This document shows positions 23,361 through 32,500 of a stretch of DNA of 64,000 bases, piece after piece (positions within the stretch are counted from its first letter, which is position 1; the number at the start of each line of letters is the position of its first letter). Below the pieces are notes generated by a model that ran no database searches, was not told where the DNA came from, and saw nothing but the letters and a program-made list of their open reading frames with translations. This stretch comes from Cunninghamia lanceolata. Its lineage: Eukaryota; Streptophyta; Pinopsida; Cupressales; Cupressaceae. The translations under genes were made by a program, and so were the position numbers. The DNA is taken from positions 8,680,001 through 8,744,000 of the forward strand of contig BSBN01000047.1 in assembly GCA_027924645.1 (NCBI GenBank), in the 5' to 3' direction.

Positions 23361-23577
23361 TATCTATTAATTGTTTATGGTAAATGTCCATCAACTTAGA
23401 TTCTCCAAATTCCTCAATGTTGGTGTGGATGTAAACCCTAACATCTTCTACGTGTAGTACCCCATGCGGAATGCTAGAAAAAGTGCCTAAGGGATCAACT
23501 TCTAGGGATTTGTAGGGGTGTTTCTTGAACTTAGGGCGCGGCCTATCAGTGATCTTAACAACTATTGGAATAGACAT
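23361..23577 (-). pseudogene. NCOP-2 ORF2, N-terminal fragment
   Basis: The minus strand starts at ATG (23577) with MSIPIVVKITDRPRPKFKK. The motifs VDPLGTFSSIPHGVLHVEDV and YIHTNIEEFGESKLMDIYH align with residues ~1-65 of NCOP-1 ORF2 (KFKKQFFK...LEDIRAYIH...MKLRKLYLDEL). It breaks off at the CHR-2 junction. The upstream ATG context is AAAAATGTC, like NCOP-1 ORF2. Conservation of start and N-terminus between the two copies supports this as the true beginning of the protein. Confidence 0.75.
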
Positions 23578-24300
23578 TTTTGCAAAAGATTCAGAATGGA
23601 AATACCTTTTTGCGCTTTTAGGGTTCAAAATAAGAGCCAGAACAAATCACTGGTTGAATTGGATTTTGTGGTTGATCTCTGAGAGAGTTGTAGAAACTTG
23701 ATGCAGATCTCTTCTTTTCTTCTTCTCGAATGCAAATGTGCAAATGATGAGTGAATGAACCCTTTTATCTCTACGCAAACCCTAATTTCCTTTTACAATA
23801 AATACACAACTTAAGTCATCTGGTTGCCTTGTTCTGAGAGAGATCTTTCCAAATCATTGAGATGCACTTACAATCATTTTTAGTGTTAATTGACAATGTA
23901 TCTTTTTTCCTCCAATCATGCCATGAATTTGTAGATCAAGATATCTCAACTTTGAATCACACTGGATCTGTCTGTGAAAATCCTACTTTACTGGATGGCT
24001 GTCAAACTGGATCAATCTTGGATGATTAAACTCTTGCAAAATTTCATGCGGATCATTCATATTTTCACCGAGGGTTATTTAGATAATTTTCTGAGAACCC
24101 TTTAATCAACAATATTTCATGTGCCAAATTTAGGCACCAATTGACTGGCTGGGGGAATTTATTTTCTTTGTGACTCCCCCTGAGCCAAAGCTCATCTGCT
24201 CAATTTTTGGAAGGAATATCAGCACCAGATTCCAGTGCAGATCCATCCCCAACATTTTATGTACTCTTCTTCACCCAAATCTTGCTCATCTCCCTTTGAA
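23578..24300 (-). other. NCOP-2 spacer between gag and ORF2, promoter-like
   Basis: About 700 bp without coding potential. On the minus strand it holds TTAGGGTTT (a telo-box in reverse, 23775-23790), GAGATAAAAGGGTTC (TATA-like) about 160 bases before the ORF2 ATG, and a CT/GA-rich stretch. It resembles a plant promoter plus 5' UTR more than a polyprotein linker, which suggests ORF2 is expressed separately. This is inference from composition and motifs only. Confidence 0.4.
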
Positions 24301-24379
24301 CTTCATCCGCATTTACTTTGCCTTTTCCCTTGTCTTGATTTTGATTATGATGCACCAGACCCTTTTTATCCTAATTTTT

Positions 24380-25391
24380 ACTTCTGCAGAATTTGGTAAT
24401 ATGACCAGATCTATTGCAATTGTAACAGACAACATTTCTTTGCATATTTGATTGATATCCTCATGATTTGCAATGATTAGCCATATGTCCCATTCTATTG
24501 CATGCAAAGCATCTACCATTGAATGAATTATTTATTTGCATATTTTTGCATTCATGAGATTTGTGACCATACCTTTTGCATTTGAAACACTGTTCAGAGA
24601 AGGATGAATTAGTCTGATTCATTCTTCTTTTGCATTGAGTTGCTTTATGACTGAAGTTGTTGCAATTGTAGCAGCATCCATTAAAGGATGGATATCTTTG
24701 AACATTTGGTTGCCTCATCGGAGGTCTTCTAGGCCTATTTCTTTGATTTCCTCATCCAGAGTTCTTTTGACTGGATCCAAAGCTTTCACCTTTCTCATAT
24801 CCCAAGCCACGCTTGTCATCTACCTTCTTTTGGCTTTCAAGAAGAACTTCAATTTGAGCTGCGCTTATCTTGAATTTCTTTTTGTATTCATTTGTTGTTT
24901 GAAGATATTGTTTAAGAGTGTCTATTTGATTCTCAAGTTGTTCTTCATTATCTATAGCTTCTTCAAGATCAGATTCAAGATGCCTGATTATTCTATCCAT
25001 TTTATGGAAATCCTTTGTCTTCTCCTTGAGAGATTGTTTTAGATTATCTTCAATTTTCCTTTTCTCTTTAATTTCTTGGGTGAATCTCATAACCCCTGAT
25101 TCCATCTTATGCCTTACCATAATGACCTCTTTTGATAGGTTCTCACATAGCTTGTTTTTATCATCTAGATCTTCATTAGTATCATTGGATTCACTTTGAC
25201 TTGCTAATTTTTGAAGTAGTTCCTTTCTCTTTTTCACAGAGATACTCAGTTTTTCTTTTAGCTCATTTATGAAATCATTAGCTTGTTTGAGTCTTTCTCT
25301 TAAGTTATTGACTTCAGAATGGGACTATTCAAGACCATCTAGGGCAGACTAAAGTTGTTCCTTCATATCATACATATCCATTGAGATTCCT
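24380..25391 (-). pseudogene. gag: NCOP-2 gag-like gene with four CCHC zinc knuckles
   Basis: In minus-strand order: a long coiled coil (25330-24860, rich in KEKL, RLKQAN and similar heptads); the motif SQKKVDDKRGLGYEKGES; a basic linker ending RQPNVQRYPSFNG; then knuckles CYNCNNFSHKATQC, CFKCKRYGHKSHEC and CFACNRMGHMANHC. After a stop comes CYNCNRSGHITKFC (about 24430-24390). The 'SQK...DKxGLGY' motif followed by CCHC is typical of SIRE-type Copia gag polyproteins. The N-terminus is lost at the LTR junction (25391-25394). Stops lie near 25366, 25330 and 24750. It would bind RNA and assemble particles. Confidence 0.8.
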
Positions 25392-25393
25392 AG

Positions 25394-26316
25394 ACTAACC
25401 CAAGATTGTATTCTCTGTTAAAAGAATAAGAAGTACAAAATGGTACTTGCCAATTAGGGCTCATTACCCGAGCACACTGCTCACAAGAGGCACACTGCCT
25501 ACAAGAGACTCACTGTCTACCAAGTTTATAGAATGTAACCAGGTGTTTGAACTGATTAGAGGCATTTGTAAATGCTGAAGTTTAGTTCTGGTTAGGCTCA
25601 ATATACTAATTTAATGCACTTCATTCTTTCTGTGCTCTAGTGTTGCTATTTTGTCACATACCAGACTTGTATTGCTGCTTCCACACTTATCTCTGCCTTT
25701 CTTCGCACACTATATCATCACACACACACACCTTCATACCAAAATCCATTTGGTATATATATCTGCACCAAGGGTTTCAACAACTTTCTAGTCGGCAACT
25801 GGAATACTCAAGATATTTACAAGATACTAATCTGTCGGCTAAATCTATACTTGATTTGTGATGTGTATCAAAAGCATAGACAAAGAATTCATCAATCATG
25901 TTGGCCAACCTTGTATGATCCCTCAAATCGCTTGATCAACATCAATTACTCATCTAGATTGAAGTCTGATACTCTATCAGTCAGTTCTTCCTTAGTCTGC
26001 TCTGCCTGTTAGGAACCCAACACTCAGATGCTCATATCTTTTCAATATTTTATCACTGGAGGCTCAATCTCTAGAATATAGTAGTCATGATACTCCTCTT
26101 GGCTTGTCCAAGTCCATAGCTTGCTGAGTTACACCACCTAAGAGATTCAGACCTGTTTGTTGGACCTTGCTACATGCTCCGTTCTTGTTCACCGGACCAA
26201 AACAGTCTTCAATTTGACTTCTGGTATAGGCATACTATGTGTTGCGGATGAGTGGGATAGACTTTGTTGCCATCAATGACAAAACTCATGAAGCCACACA
26301 GTGTCTCTTGCCAACA
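25394..26316 (-). repeat. NCOP-2 5' LTR, truncated
   Basis: Matches 14626-15548 and begins TGTTGGCAAGAGACACTGTG in element sense. The last ~200 bases of the LTR, the primer-binding site and the start of gag are missing; LTR sequence (CTAACCCAAG) joins gag directly. TATATATAT at 25754-25762 may be the promoter. Confidence 0.9.
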
Positions 26317-26321
26317 GAACC

Positions 26322-26629
26322 TACAGAAGATATATTAGAAGTTTCTTTCCTCCTTTCTTTGACAAGCATTTAAGTCAAGTTGCACAGATAAATCATTAGT
26401 TTCCAAGAAAAAACACTAGATTTAAGATTAGAAAGATATCTAAAATTTGACTATAAAAATAACTGATAAAATGATAAAATCACTTGATCAAACCAGGTCC
26501 ATTGTAAAGTTCACAGAATTACCTTTCCAACGAGTGTTTATTTGCGCGATTACGAGTTCGTATGCTCCTGTTATGGCAAAAAGAAAAAGATACCACCCTT
26601 ATGGCATGTAGAAGAAGGCAAGATGGAGG
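26322..26629 (-). other. NTAT-1 leader between minisatellite and NCOP-2
   Basis: Non-coding leader sequence upstream of the NCOP-2 target site. I see no gene and no further motif. Confidence 0.5.
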
Positions 26630-27060
26630 ATTGATGGATAAAATGATGCACCCTACGGAAGTACCCTTCAGACTATTGGATAAAAGGATGTAGAAGCACC
26701 CTTCGAATTGCTGGATAAAACGATGCACCCTTTAGGAGCACCCTTTAGACCGCTGGATAGAAGGATGCACCTTGCGAAAAATCTCTTTAGATAGTTGAAT
26801 AAAAGGATGCAGAAGCACCCTTCAGACCGCTAAATAAAGTGATGCACCCTACGGAAGCACCCTTTGGACCGCTGGAGAAAAGTATGCATCCTGCAGAAGC
26901 ACTCTTTGGACCGCTAGATAAAAGGATGCACGTTGTGAAAAAGCTCTTTAGACAGTTGGATAAAAAGATGTGGAAACACCCTTTGGACTGTTGGATAAAG
27001 TGATGCACCCTATGGAAGCACACTTTGGACCACTGGATAAAAGAATGCACCCTAAAAAAA
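26630..27060. repeat. Minisatellite with 42- and 35-bp units in the NTAT-1 leader
   Basis: About ten units, each ending in a (C/T)TGGAT-like block and beginning AAAANGATGCACC. Successive unit lengths are 42, 35, 42, 42, 35, 42, 42, 42, 35, 42. Four unit types occur in the order A B C D B A C D B A, where B is the 35-bp type lacking CACCCTACG. A superunit B-A-C-D of 161 bp therefore accounts for most of the array. It lies between the PBS and the ORF. Confidence 0.85.
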
Positions 27061-27255
27061 ATCACAGAGATTTTTTTCAGTCTCTAATTTTTGTGAATTA
27101 ACTGGTGATTATAAGGTTTTTGACCCTTCTGAGCACATTGGTGATGTTAGTTTCAGCCTAGGAGGACACCTTTTGATAAATCCTTGCAAAACTTGATAAT
27201 GGGGTTTAGAGAAACACAAATTTTTACTAGAAAAAATTGTAAAAAAAACATAAAA

Positions 27256-27275
27256 TTATACGGTGGGTGCCAAAA
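27256..27275 (-). other. NTAT-1 primer-binding site region
   Basis: Immediately inside the 5' LTR the minus strand reads TTTTTGGCACCCACCGTATA. TGGCACCCACC is of the kind used by plant gypsy elements. I cannot assign the tRNA with certainty. Confidence 0.55.
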
Positions 27276-28315
27276 ATGTAATGGGTAAAATGGGATAATA
27301 AAATGAATTACAAAAACCCAATAACATCAATGAAATGTGCAAGCAAAGAAGATTAAAATAAGGAAGTGATACTTACAACCTTTCTTACCTCATGATTTCC
27401 ATTATTTGCCTATTCCTGTTTGATCTTCAGTGATGAATGCATCCCTCAGGAAGCTTGCTTCCTTGCTTTTATTCTTCAAGATGGCAAAAGAGAAATGGCT
27501 CGGATACTTGTTGTGTTAAAGGTGAGGTTCAACACAATATGGATGGATAATGAATGGTGTGAAAGTGGGGGTGCCAATGGCGCACTATGGATTCTACAGC
27601 ATAAGTTTACATAAAAGCTTGTTGATCTGTGAAATAGAAGAAGAGGGTTGTATTTATAGACTCACGAGAGAGAGGATCAACGGTGTAGAAGAAATAAGAA
27701 GATCAATGGTTGAGAAACCTTGAGAGAATTTGCACGAATAGAAAGAAGACAAGTATCAGAAAAAACTATTCTCTTTGAGTTAACTGCTTTCATGACAAAG
27801 ATAAGATACAAAATTAGAATGTTTTATTCTAATTTAAGAGTTGTTGATAAAAACAAGGTTGTTTTAAATCATTAACTCAACTTTTGATTTTGCATGACAA
27901 GGAAGTTTATTTTTAGAAGATTTGGAAGATAAGAAAGCGAATTAAATAAATAAATTTATTTAATTACTTGCACATGATTTGGAAGAATAAATAAAATATT
28001 TAATTATATATTTTTTTTGGAGAATGAGAGGATTTAAATAAATTTAAATGATTTATTTAAATTTGAAGGAATAGACTTTACTTGATTAAATAATTTAGAA
28101 TTATTTAATTGCTTGGAAGAATTTAATTAAATAAAGGATTTTATTTAATTTGACTTTAGAAGAGGTAATTAAATATTTTGATATTTAATTAACTTAGAGG
28201 AATATGAATCGAATAAATAAATTTAATTATTTATTTATTGATAGAGGAAGGTAGACTTAAATAAATATTAAAAATATTTATTTAGACAGAGTCATGTCAT
28301 TTTTAGGTGTATATA
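27276..28315 (-). repeat. NTAT-1 5' LTR
   Basis: 1,040 bp, direct repeat of 7281-8318. The first dinucleotide has changed from TG to TA. TATAAATA on the minus strand at 27651-27658. Followed outward by GTTTT (28316-28320), the same pentamer as at 7276-7280. Confidence 0.93.
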
Positions 28316-28320
28316 GTTTT

Positions 28321-29318
28321 AATCTGCATTGATTAGCAATATGTCCAAATCTATTGCATGCAAAACACTTTCCATTGAATGATTGACTATTCCTTGTATT
28401 TTGAAAGTTAGTTCTCACTAAGCTTCTACATTCATTTGATCTGTGTCCAAATTTATAGCATACATTACACCTAATAGGTTTCTGACTTACTTTACTTTTG
28501 CAGGCAACAACTCTATGACCAATCCTATTGAAAGTGAAGCATTTACCTTTGAATGACTGATCATTCCTTGAATTGTTGAGACTTTTGTTGAACTGATTTC
28601 TACATTCATTTGTTCTATGACAAATTTTCTTGCAATTGAAACACTGACTAGAGAATAATGGAGTCTTTTGATTTATTCTACTTCTACATTGAATAGCCTT
28701 ATGACCAAACTTATTGCTTGAATTACAATAACCATTGAAGGATGGGTACCTTTGAACATTTGGTTGTCTAATCAAAGGTCTTCTAGGTCTTCTTCTTTGA
28801 TTTCTAAATTGATATCTTTTGTTTTGCCTTGGCTCAGCGCTTATTTGCCCAGAGTTTGAACTTTTTCCCTTCTCAAATCCTAAGCCATGTTTGTCATTAG
28901 TTGTCTTCTGGCTAGAAATCATTTCATCAAGCTTGGTAGTACTTATCTTGAATTTTTCTTTAAAGCTTCTACCTTTTTCTAGATCTATTTTTAAACTTAT
29001 AATCTCTTTTCCAAGTTTTGTACAATCTTCTGATCTGCTCTTCACAATCAAATTTAGATCATCTTCTACTCTTGTTCTTTCTGCAACTTTTTCTTCCAAA
29101 TCCTCTAGGGCTTCATTTCCTAATAGCACTTAGTCACTAACTTCTTTGTATTTGTCTTTAATTTTTTTGACTTGCTCCTTCAGCTTTAAGATGCATTCAT
29201 CTTCTTGTTGTAAGTTTTCTTTCAGATCCCTAACTTCTACTTCAGAGTTTTCAAGATCCATAAGAGCTACTTCTAGTTGGTTGGGCCTTTCATATATTCC
29301 ATACCTTATTGCTACCAT
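28321..29318 (-). pseudogene. gag: NCOP-1 gag-like gene, N-terminal part with zinc-knuckle array
   Basis: ATG at 29318, 55 bases after the primer-binding site: MVAIRYGIYERPNQLEVALM. A coiled coil follows (VRDLKENLQQEDECILKLKE...), one TAA at 29130-29132, then more heptads, SSQKTTNDKHGLGFEKGKSS, a basic RRRPRRP stretch and RQPNVQRYPSFNG. Knuckles follow: CNSSNKFGHKAIQC (degenerate), CFNCKKICHRTNEC, CFTFNRIGHRVVAC (one Cys lost), CNVCYKFGHRSNEC, CFACNRFGHIANQC. A sixth is beyond NTAT-1. No UBN2-type gag domain as in COP is present at the N-terminus. It lies directly behind the LTR, the usual gag place. Confidence 0.82.
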
Positions 29319-29372
29319 GATCACACTATCCCTGATCTTCCACAAGTTATTGAACTTCTTCCGAGGAACCTT

Positions 29373-29384
29373 GCTCTGATACCA
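29373..29384 (-). other. NCOP-1 primer-binding site (tRNA-iMet type)
   Basis: The minus strand reads TGGTATCAGAGC, complementary to the initiator tRNA-Met 3' end and identical to the COP-2 and COP-3 sites. It lies 9 bases from the LTR end. Confidence 0.92.
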
Positions 29385-29393
29385 ATTATTGAA

Positions 29394-30394
29394 TGTTAGG
29401 AACACTGAGAGGGGGGGGTGAATCAGTGTTCTATAAATCTTTTCATGTATTTTTACTTTTAACCATTTCAAAAGAATAATCCAATAGAAGCAAAATATAC
29501 AACTAAACAACATCCACAAAAGCATGACACATAACACCAAGATTTTTACATGGAAAACCCAAGGAGGGAAAAACCACGGAGATGATTAGCTCTCATTAAT
29601 ATATTGCAATCTTTATAGAAATGATGTTCAGGCTTGGTCACTCCACGGGCCTAGAACATGCTGGCTTACAGCCATGAAGTACAACTAAGTTTAGTAGGCT
29701 CACTACCTCAACCCTAAACCTAGTAAGATTATAATAAGGGTTGTTAAACCCTACTGAAGGCTTACTACCAACTCATTGCTTTGTTGACAAAAACTTGCTT
29801 CCAAATAGATCACACATGATATCTGAATACTTCTTCAGCATCTACCACTATGCCATGGTCCAATCATTTAACAACTGTATTATGAATCCCAAGTCTTCAT
29901 CATTGCTTCTCTTTTAACTCTGCTCTTCTGTTCACATGCTCACATCACACACACCATTTCACAACTCAACAACCTCAACCAAAGATCATCGCTCTTATAT
30001 ATATTTGAATCATGATTTGATCCATAATTAGGTTAGCATCTAAGAAGTGAAACATGTACATACAAAGATGTACCTTGTCACTCAATCTATAGGTCGCACG
30101 GACCCAAATCTTTTCCCAAGCATGTTCATATAGGTCATCTCTAATCTTTTAATTGCTTACATGAATCCTTCAATCATTAACTCTTCTCTGCACAATGATT
30201 TATCTCACCAATTGGCCTGTTCCTCAAGAACATGCTTAACAACTTCATCTGTTATCTTACAACTTCTACTAATGATCATAAAATACTTCCAAAATCATGT
30301 CAAGGACTCTTTACACATTCCCAATCTTACCCTCGAAACTACAAGGCATCATATCATCCTGCAGAGAGACGTGGACCATCAGAAGTCAGACTCC
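29394..30394 (-). repeat. NCOP-1 5' LTR
   Basis: In element sense it ends ...CACTGATTCACC(C)n...TTCCTAACA. The upper end is set by the start of COP-1, so the length is a minimum. TATATATAAGAGC on the minus strand at 29995-30006 may be the promoter. Apart from the terminal hairpin it is diverged from the COP LTRs. No gene. Confidence 0.75.
29400..29431 (-). other. LTR-end hairpin, NCOP-1
   Basis: GAACACTG (29400-29407) pairs with CAGTGTTC (29424-29431) around a G8 loop. It sits between the LTR end and U5, just before the PBS. Confidence 0.75.
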
Positions 30395-31260
30395 TATTAC
30401 AAGTATGGGACTAGCCGATGTTGTCATTGATGTCAACATACTCTTGTTACATTGATGATAAGGATTGGATGAGATGTGTGCTGAGGATATTGAGAAAACT
30501 AGTCCTAATCAAGAACATAGAAGAACAGTGAAGACAGTAAGGTGAAGATCCCAGTTAAGATGAAGATCAGAGGATGCACTTCAAAGGGTTTGTAGATATG
30601 TGTCTTGAGTTGATCCAAAAATGATTTTAGAGGTCCGCATGAAGATCTGAAGAAGTTATGGTCGCTTAAGTAAAACTGGTTCCGATAGGTGTTCAGAGGT
30701 GACAGAGTGACACAGATAGGTCCGATGACATCCGGAAATGCAATATCCTATTCTGGGGATTTGAGGGAGTGTTTAGGAAGTCAATGTGACTTAACAACTC
30801 AATTGGTTCATGGTCTGGAGGTCCGCAAGCATCTATTCCATTATGACAGTAATGACAGACTGTGTTCTTGAAGTTCTGAATGAAGGAGAGAAGGATTTCA
30901 ATAAGCAGATTTAGTGTGGATGTTCTTGGTGATTTAGGCAAGCTTGTAGAGGTCTTTGGATCATGTCCAATTCATGTTGGTGGTCTGCATTAGAGTTTGA
31001 GCTCACAATTGAAGAATTACTTCCGGATGATGGTGTTCTTCCTACGTCTGGCCGACCGGATGAGTTACACATCCTGCGGATGATCTTGAAGATGTTGTGT
31101 GAAGATTGGCATGTTCTTAGAAGAAGATTGAAGTCTCAGATTTGTGTGGCTAACAGTGTGTTGATCTGCGTGAAGTCTTTTGTAATTAGTCATGATGTAT
31201 TTATGTATTTGCTTTGTAATGTTTGCTAACTTAGATGATTATTCCTAAGTTGATGTCTTG

Positions 31261-31268
31261 TATAAATA
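31261..31268 (+). promoter_or_regulatory. TATA box of the COP-1 LTR
   Basis: TATAAATA in the context CTTGTATAAATAAGGAG. The same box is in both COP-3 LTRs. In COP-2 it is mutated to TAGAAATA (about 34479-34486). Confidence 0.75.
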
Positions 31269-31753
31269 AGGAGTTGCAAAGTCATTTCAAAGGCATTTGG
31301 AGGAGATGAGAGGGTGATAGCGAGGAAGAGAACGAAAGGTAGAGCAGAAGTATTGGGCTTAAATGGAACTGACTCAAGCATGGTGAAGATGCTATTCTTC
31401 AATTCAAGTATGTAATACTTATTATTCTGTAGATAGTGTGTCTCTTGTAGGTAGTGAGCCTCTTGTGAGCAGTGTGCTCGGGCAGTGAGCCTCTTGTGAG
31501 TAGTGTGCTCAGGCAGTGAGCCCTAATTGGCATGTGCCATTTGGTTCTTTCTATTCTTCTAACAGAGAATACATTCTTGGGTTAGTCACCCCATGGTTTT
31601 TCCCCTAACCGGGTTTTCTATGTCAAAATCTTGGTGTCTCGTGTGTTAATGTGTTTTTGCTCTTGATTTAATGCATTATATTTCCACGATTGATTTATTA
31701 TTATGCTGCTGAATTACAAAGTGGATTTAAGTGTTTAATTGGAAGAAAGTTTC

Positions 31754-31786
31754 AGACAACTGATTCACCCCCCCTCTTAGTTGTCT
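31754..31786 (+). other. LTR-end hairpin, COP-1
   Basis: AGACAACT (31754-31761) pairs with AGTTGTCT (31779-31786) around a loop with CACCCCCCCTC. Confidence 0.72.
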
Positions 31787-31803
31787 ATTCTGAATCTAAC
31801 AAT

Positions 31804-31815
31804 TGGTATTAGAGC
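31804..31815 (+). other. COP-1 primer-binding site
   Basis: TGGTATTAGAGC, one C-to-T change from the canonical TGGTATCAGAGC seen in COP-2 and COP-3. Confidence 0.88.
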
Positions 31816-31857
31816 CAAGTTCCTCTCAAAGAGCTTAACCGCTTGAGGAGATCCAGA

Positions 31858-32500
31858 ATGTCGTCATACAAGAAGGATAGTCTGAAGTTTGATGGAACCA
31901 ATTTTACTCTTTGGAAAAGTCGCATGCAATGTCACCTGCAATGTATGTGAATGCAGTATTGGACCATGGCTTCAAAGAAGTATATTCCTCCACAGAATGT
32001 TCTGAAATTCGTAGATGAAATCGCAGATGCTAAAAATAATCTGTGGACTAAAGAAGCTCTTCTAAGTGCCTTGTCTGATTCAGAGCTGACAAATGTTGTT
32101 CACCTACAAACTGCTTTTGTGATTTGGGAAAAATTGGAACTTTTGCATGAAGGAGACAAGTATATTAAATGTGCAAGGCTACAAAGTCTAAAAGGAAAAT
32201 TCAAAAAACTGAAGATGAGAGAAGATGAAAATATCACTACTTTTATGCCAAGAGTAAATGAGCTTGTTTGTGGCATTAGATGTGCTGGTGGAGTCTTGGA
32301 TGAGGATGAGATTGTTGGCAAAGTTCTCAGATCCCTTCCCGCTTCTTACAAATACAAGGTTGCTGCCATTGAAGAATTTAGAGCCCATTTAGGTGTCACA
32401 AGAGATCAATTGGTTGGTAAATTGGTTGCATTTGAATTGACCAAGTTTGGAGATGCCCCCCCAAGATTGAATCTGCATTCAAATCTAGTGCCTCTATAAA
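31858..32500 (+). pseudogene. gag: COP-1 gag, N-terminal UBN2-type domain
   Basis: ATG at 31858 gives MSSYKKDSLKFDGTNFTLWK, the usual 'F(D/N)GxNFxxWK' start of Copia gag. A TGA interrupts at 31948-31950, where COP-2 has GGA. The frame continues through WEKLELLHEG, ARLQSLKGKFKKLKMRE and FMPRVNELVCGIR to a Pro-rich point near 32455. There a one-base loss in a C run shifts the frame (see 32456-33740). Forms the capsid part of the particle. Confidence 0.9.

Larger units (their letters stand above)
14430..26316 (-). mobile_element. NCOP-2, non-autonomous Copia-type LTR retrotransposon
   Basis: The 5' LTR is 25394-26316 (its 3' end lost), then gag-like gene (25391-24380), spacer, ORF2 (23577-23361, resuming 18184-16594), polypurine-rich 3' region and 3' LTR (14430-15548). 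GAACC flanks it at 14425-14429 and 26317-26321. Apart from the inserted CHR-2 fragment the whole interior is visible and contains no protease, integrase or reverse transcriptase. This makes it a true non-autonomous element. The LTR is homologous to those of COP-1 to COP-3 in its R/U5 part. Confidence 0.92.
7281..28315 (-). mobile_element. NTAT-1, non-autonomous gypsy-type LTR element
   Basis: The LTRs are 7281-8318 (3') and 27276-28315 (5'), 1,038 and 1,040 bp, nearly identical by eye. In element sense they begin TGTATACACC (the 5' copy now begins TATATACACC) and end CCCATTACA. Flanks on both sides are GTTTT (7276-7280, 28316-28320). The element has PBS-like and polypurine sequences, a long leader with a minisatellite, a broken low-complexity ORF (13521-11156) and a long 3' region, but no reverse transcriptase or integrase. 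NCOP-2 is inserted in its leader. It sits inside the NCOP-1 gag gene. Its LTR ends, TATA box, polypurine tract and 3' UTR block resemble TAT-1. Confidence 0.92.
1..30394 (-). mobile_element. NCOP-1, non-autonomous LTR retrotransposon of Copia type, interrupted by nested insertions
   Basis: Minus-strand order is 5' LTR (30394-29394), primer-binding site, gag-like gene (29318-28321, resuming 7275-7001), a spacer, then ORF2 (1816 to 1). The 3' end lies outside the window. The gene order and encoded proteins match NCOP-2. No integrase or reverse transcriptase is seen in any NCOP-1 piece, although a pol further downstream cannot be excluded because the 3' part is missing. CHR-1 (2015-6801) and NTAT-1 (7281-28315) are inserted in it. 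Removing NTAT-1 with one GTTTT copy brings two stretches of the zinc-knuckle gag back together. The upper boundary at 30394 is where COP-1 begins, so the LTR may extend further. Confidence 0.8.
30395..31801 (+). repeat. COP-1 5' LTR
   Basis: About 1.4 kb. Starts TATTACAAGTATGGG, where COP-2 has TGTTGCAAGTATGGG, and ends CTGAATCTAACA. An internal 31-base-scale duplication (GCCTCTTGTGAGCAGTGTGCT, about 31450-31515) makes it longer than the COP-3 LTRs. Plus-strand frames inside it (30161-31229) are incidental. Confidence 0.87.

Noticed and set aside
26630..27060. Regularly spaced repeats resembling a CRISPR array
   Set aside because: The repeats are contiguous with no unique spacers, the unit types recur in order, and the context is a plant retrotransposon leader. 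It is a minisatellite.
29391..29540. Hydrophobic N-terminal extension of the NCOP-1 gag frame as a membrane segment
   Set aside because: That part is LTR and primer-binding-site sequence upstream of the likely ATG at 29318.
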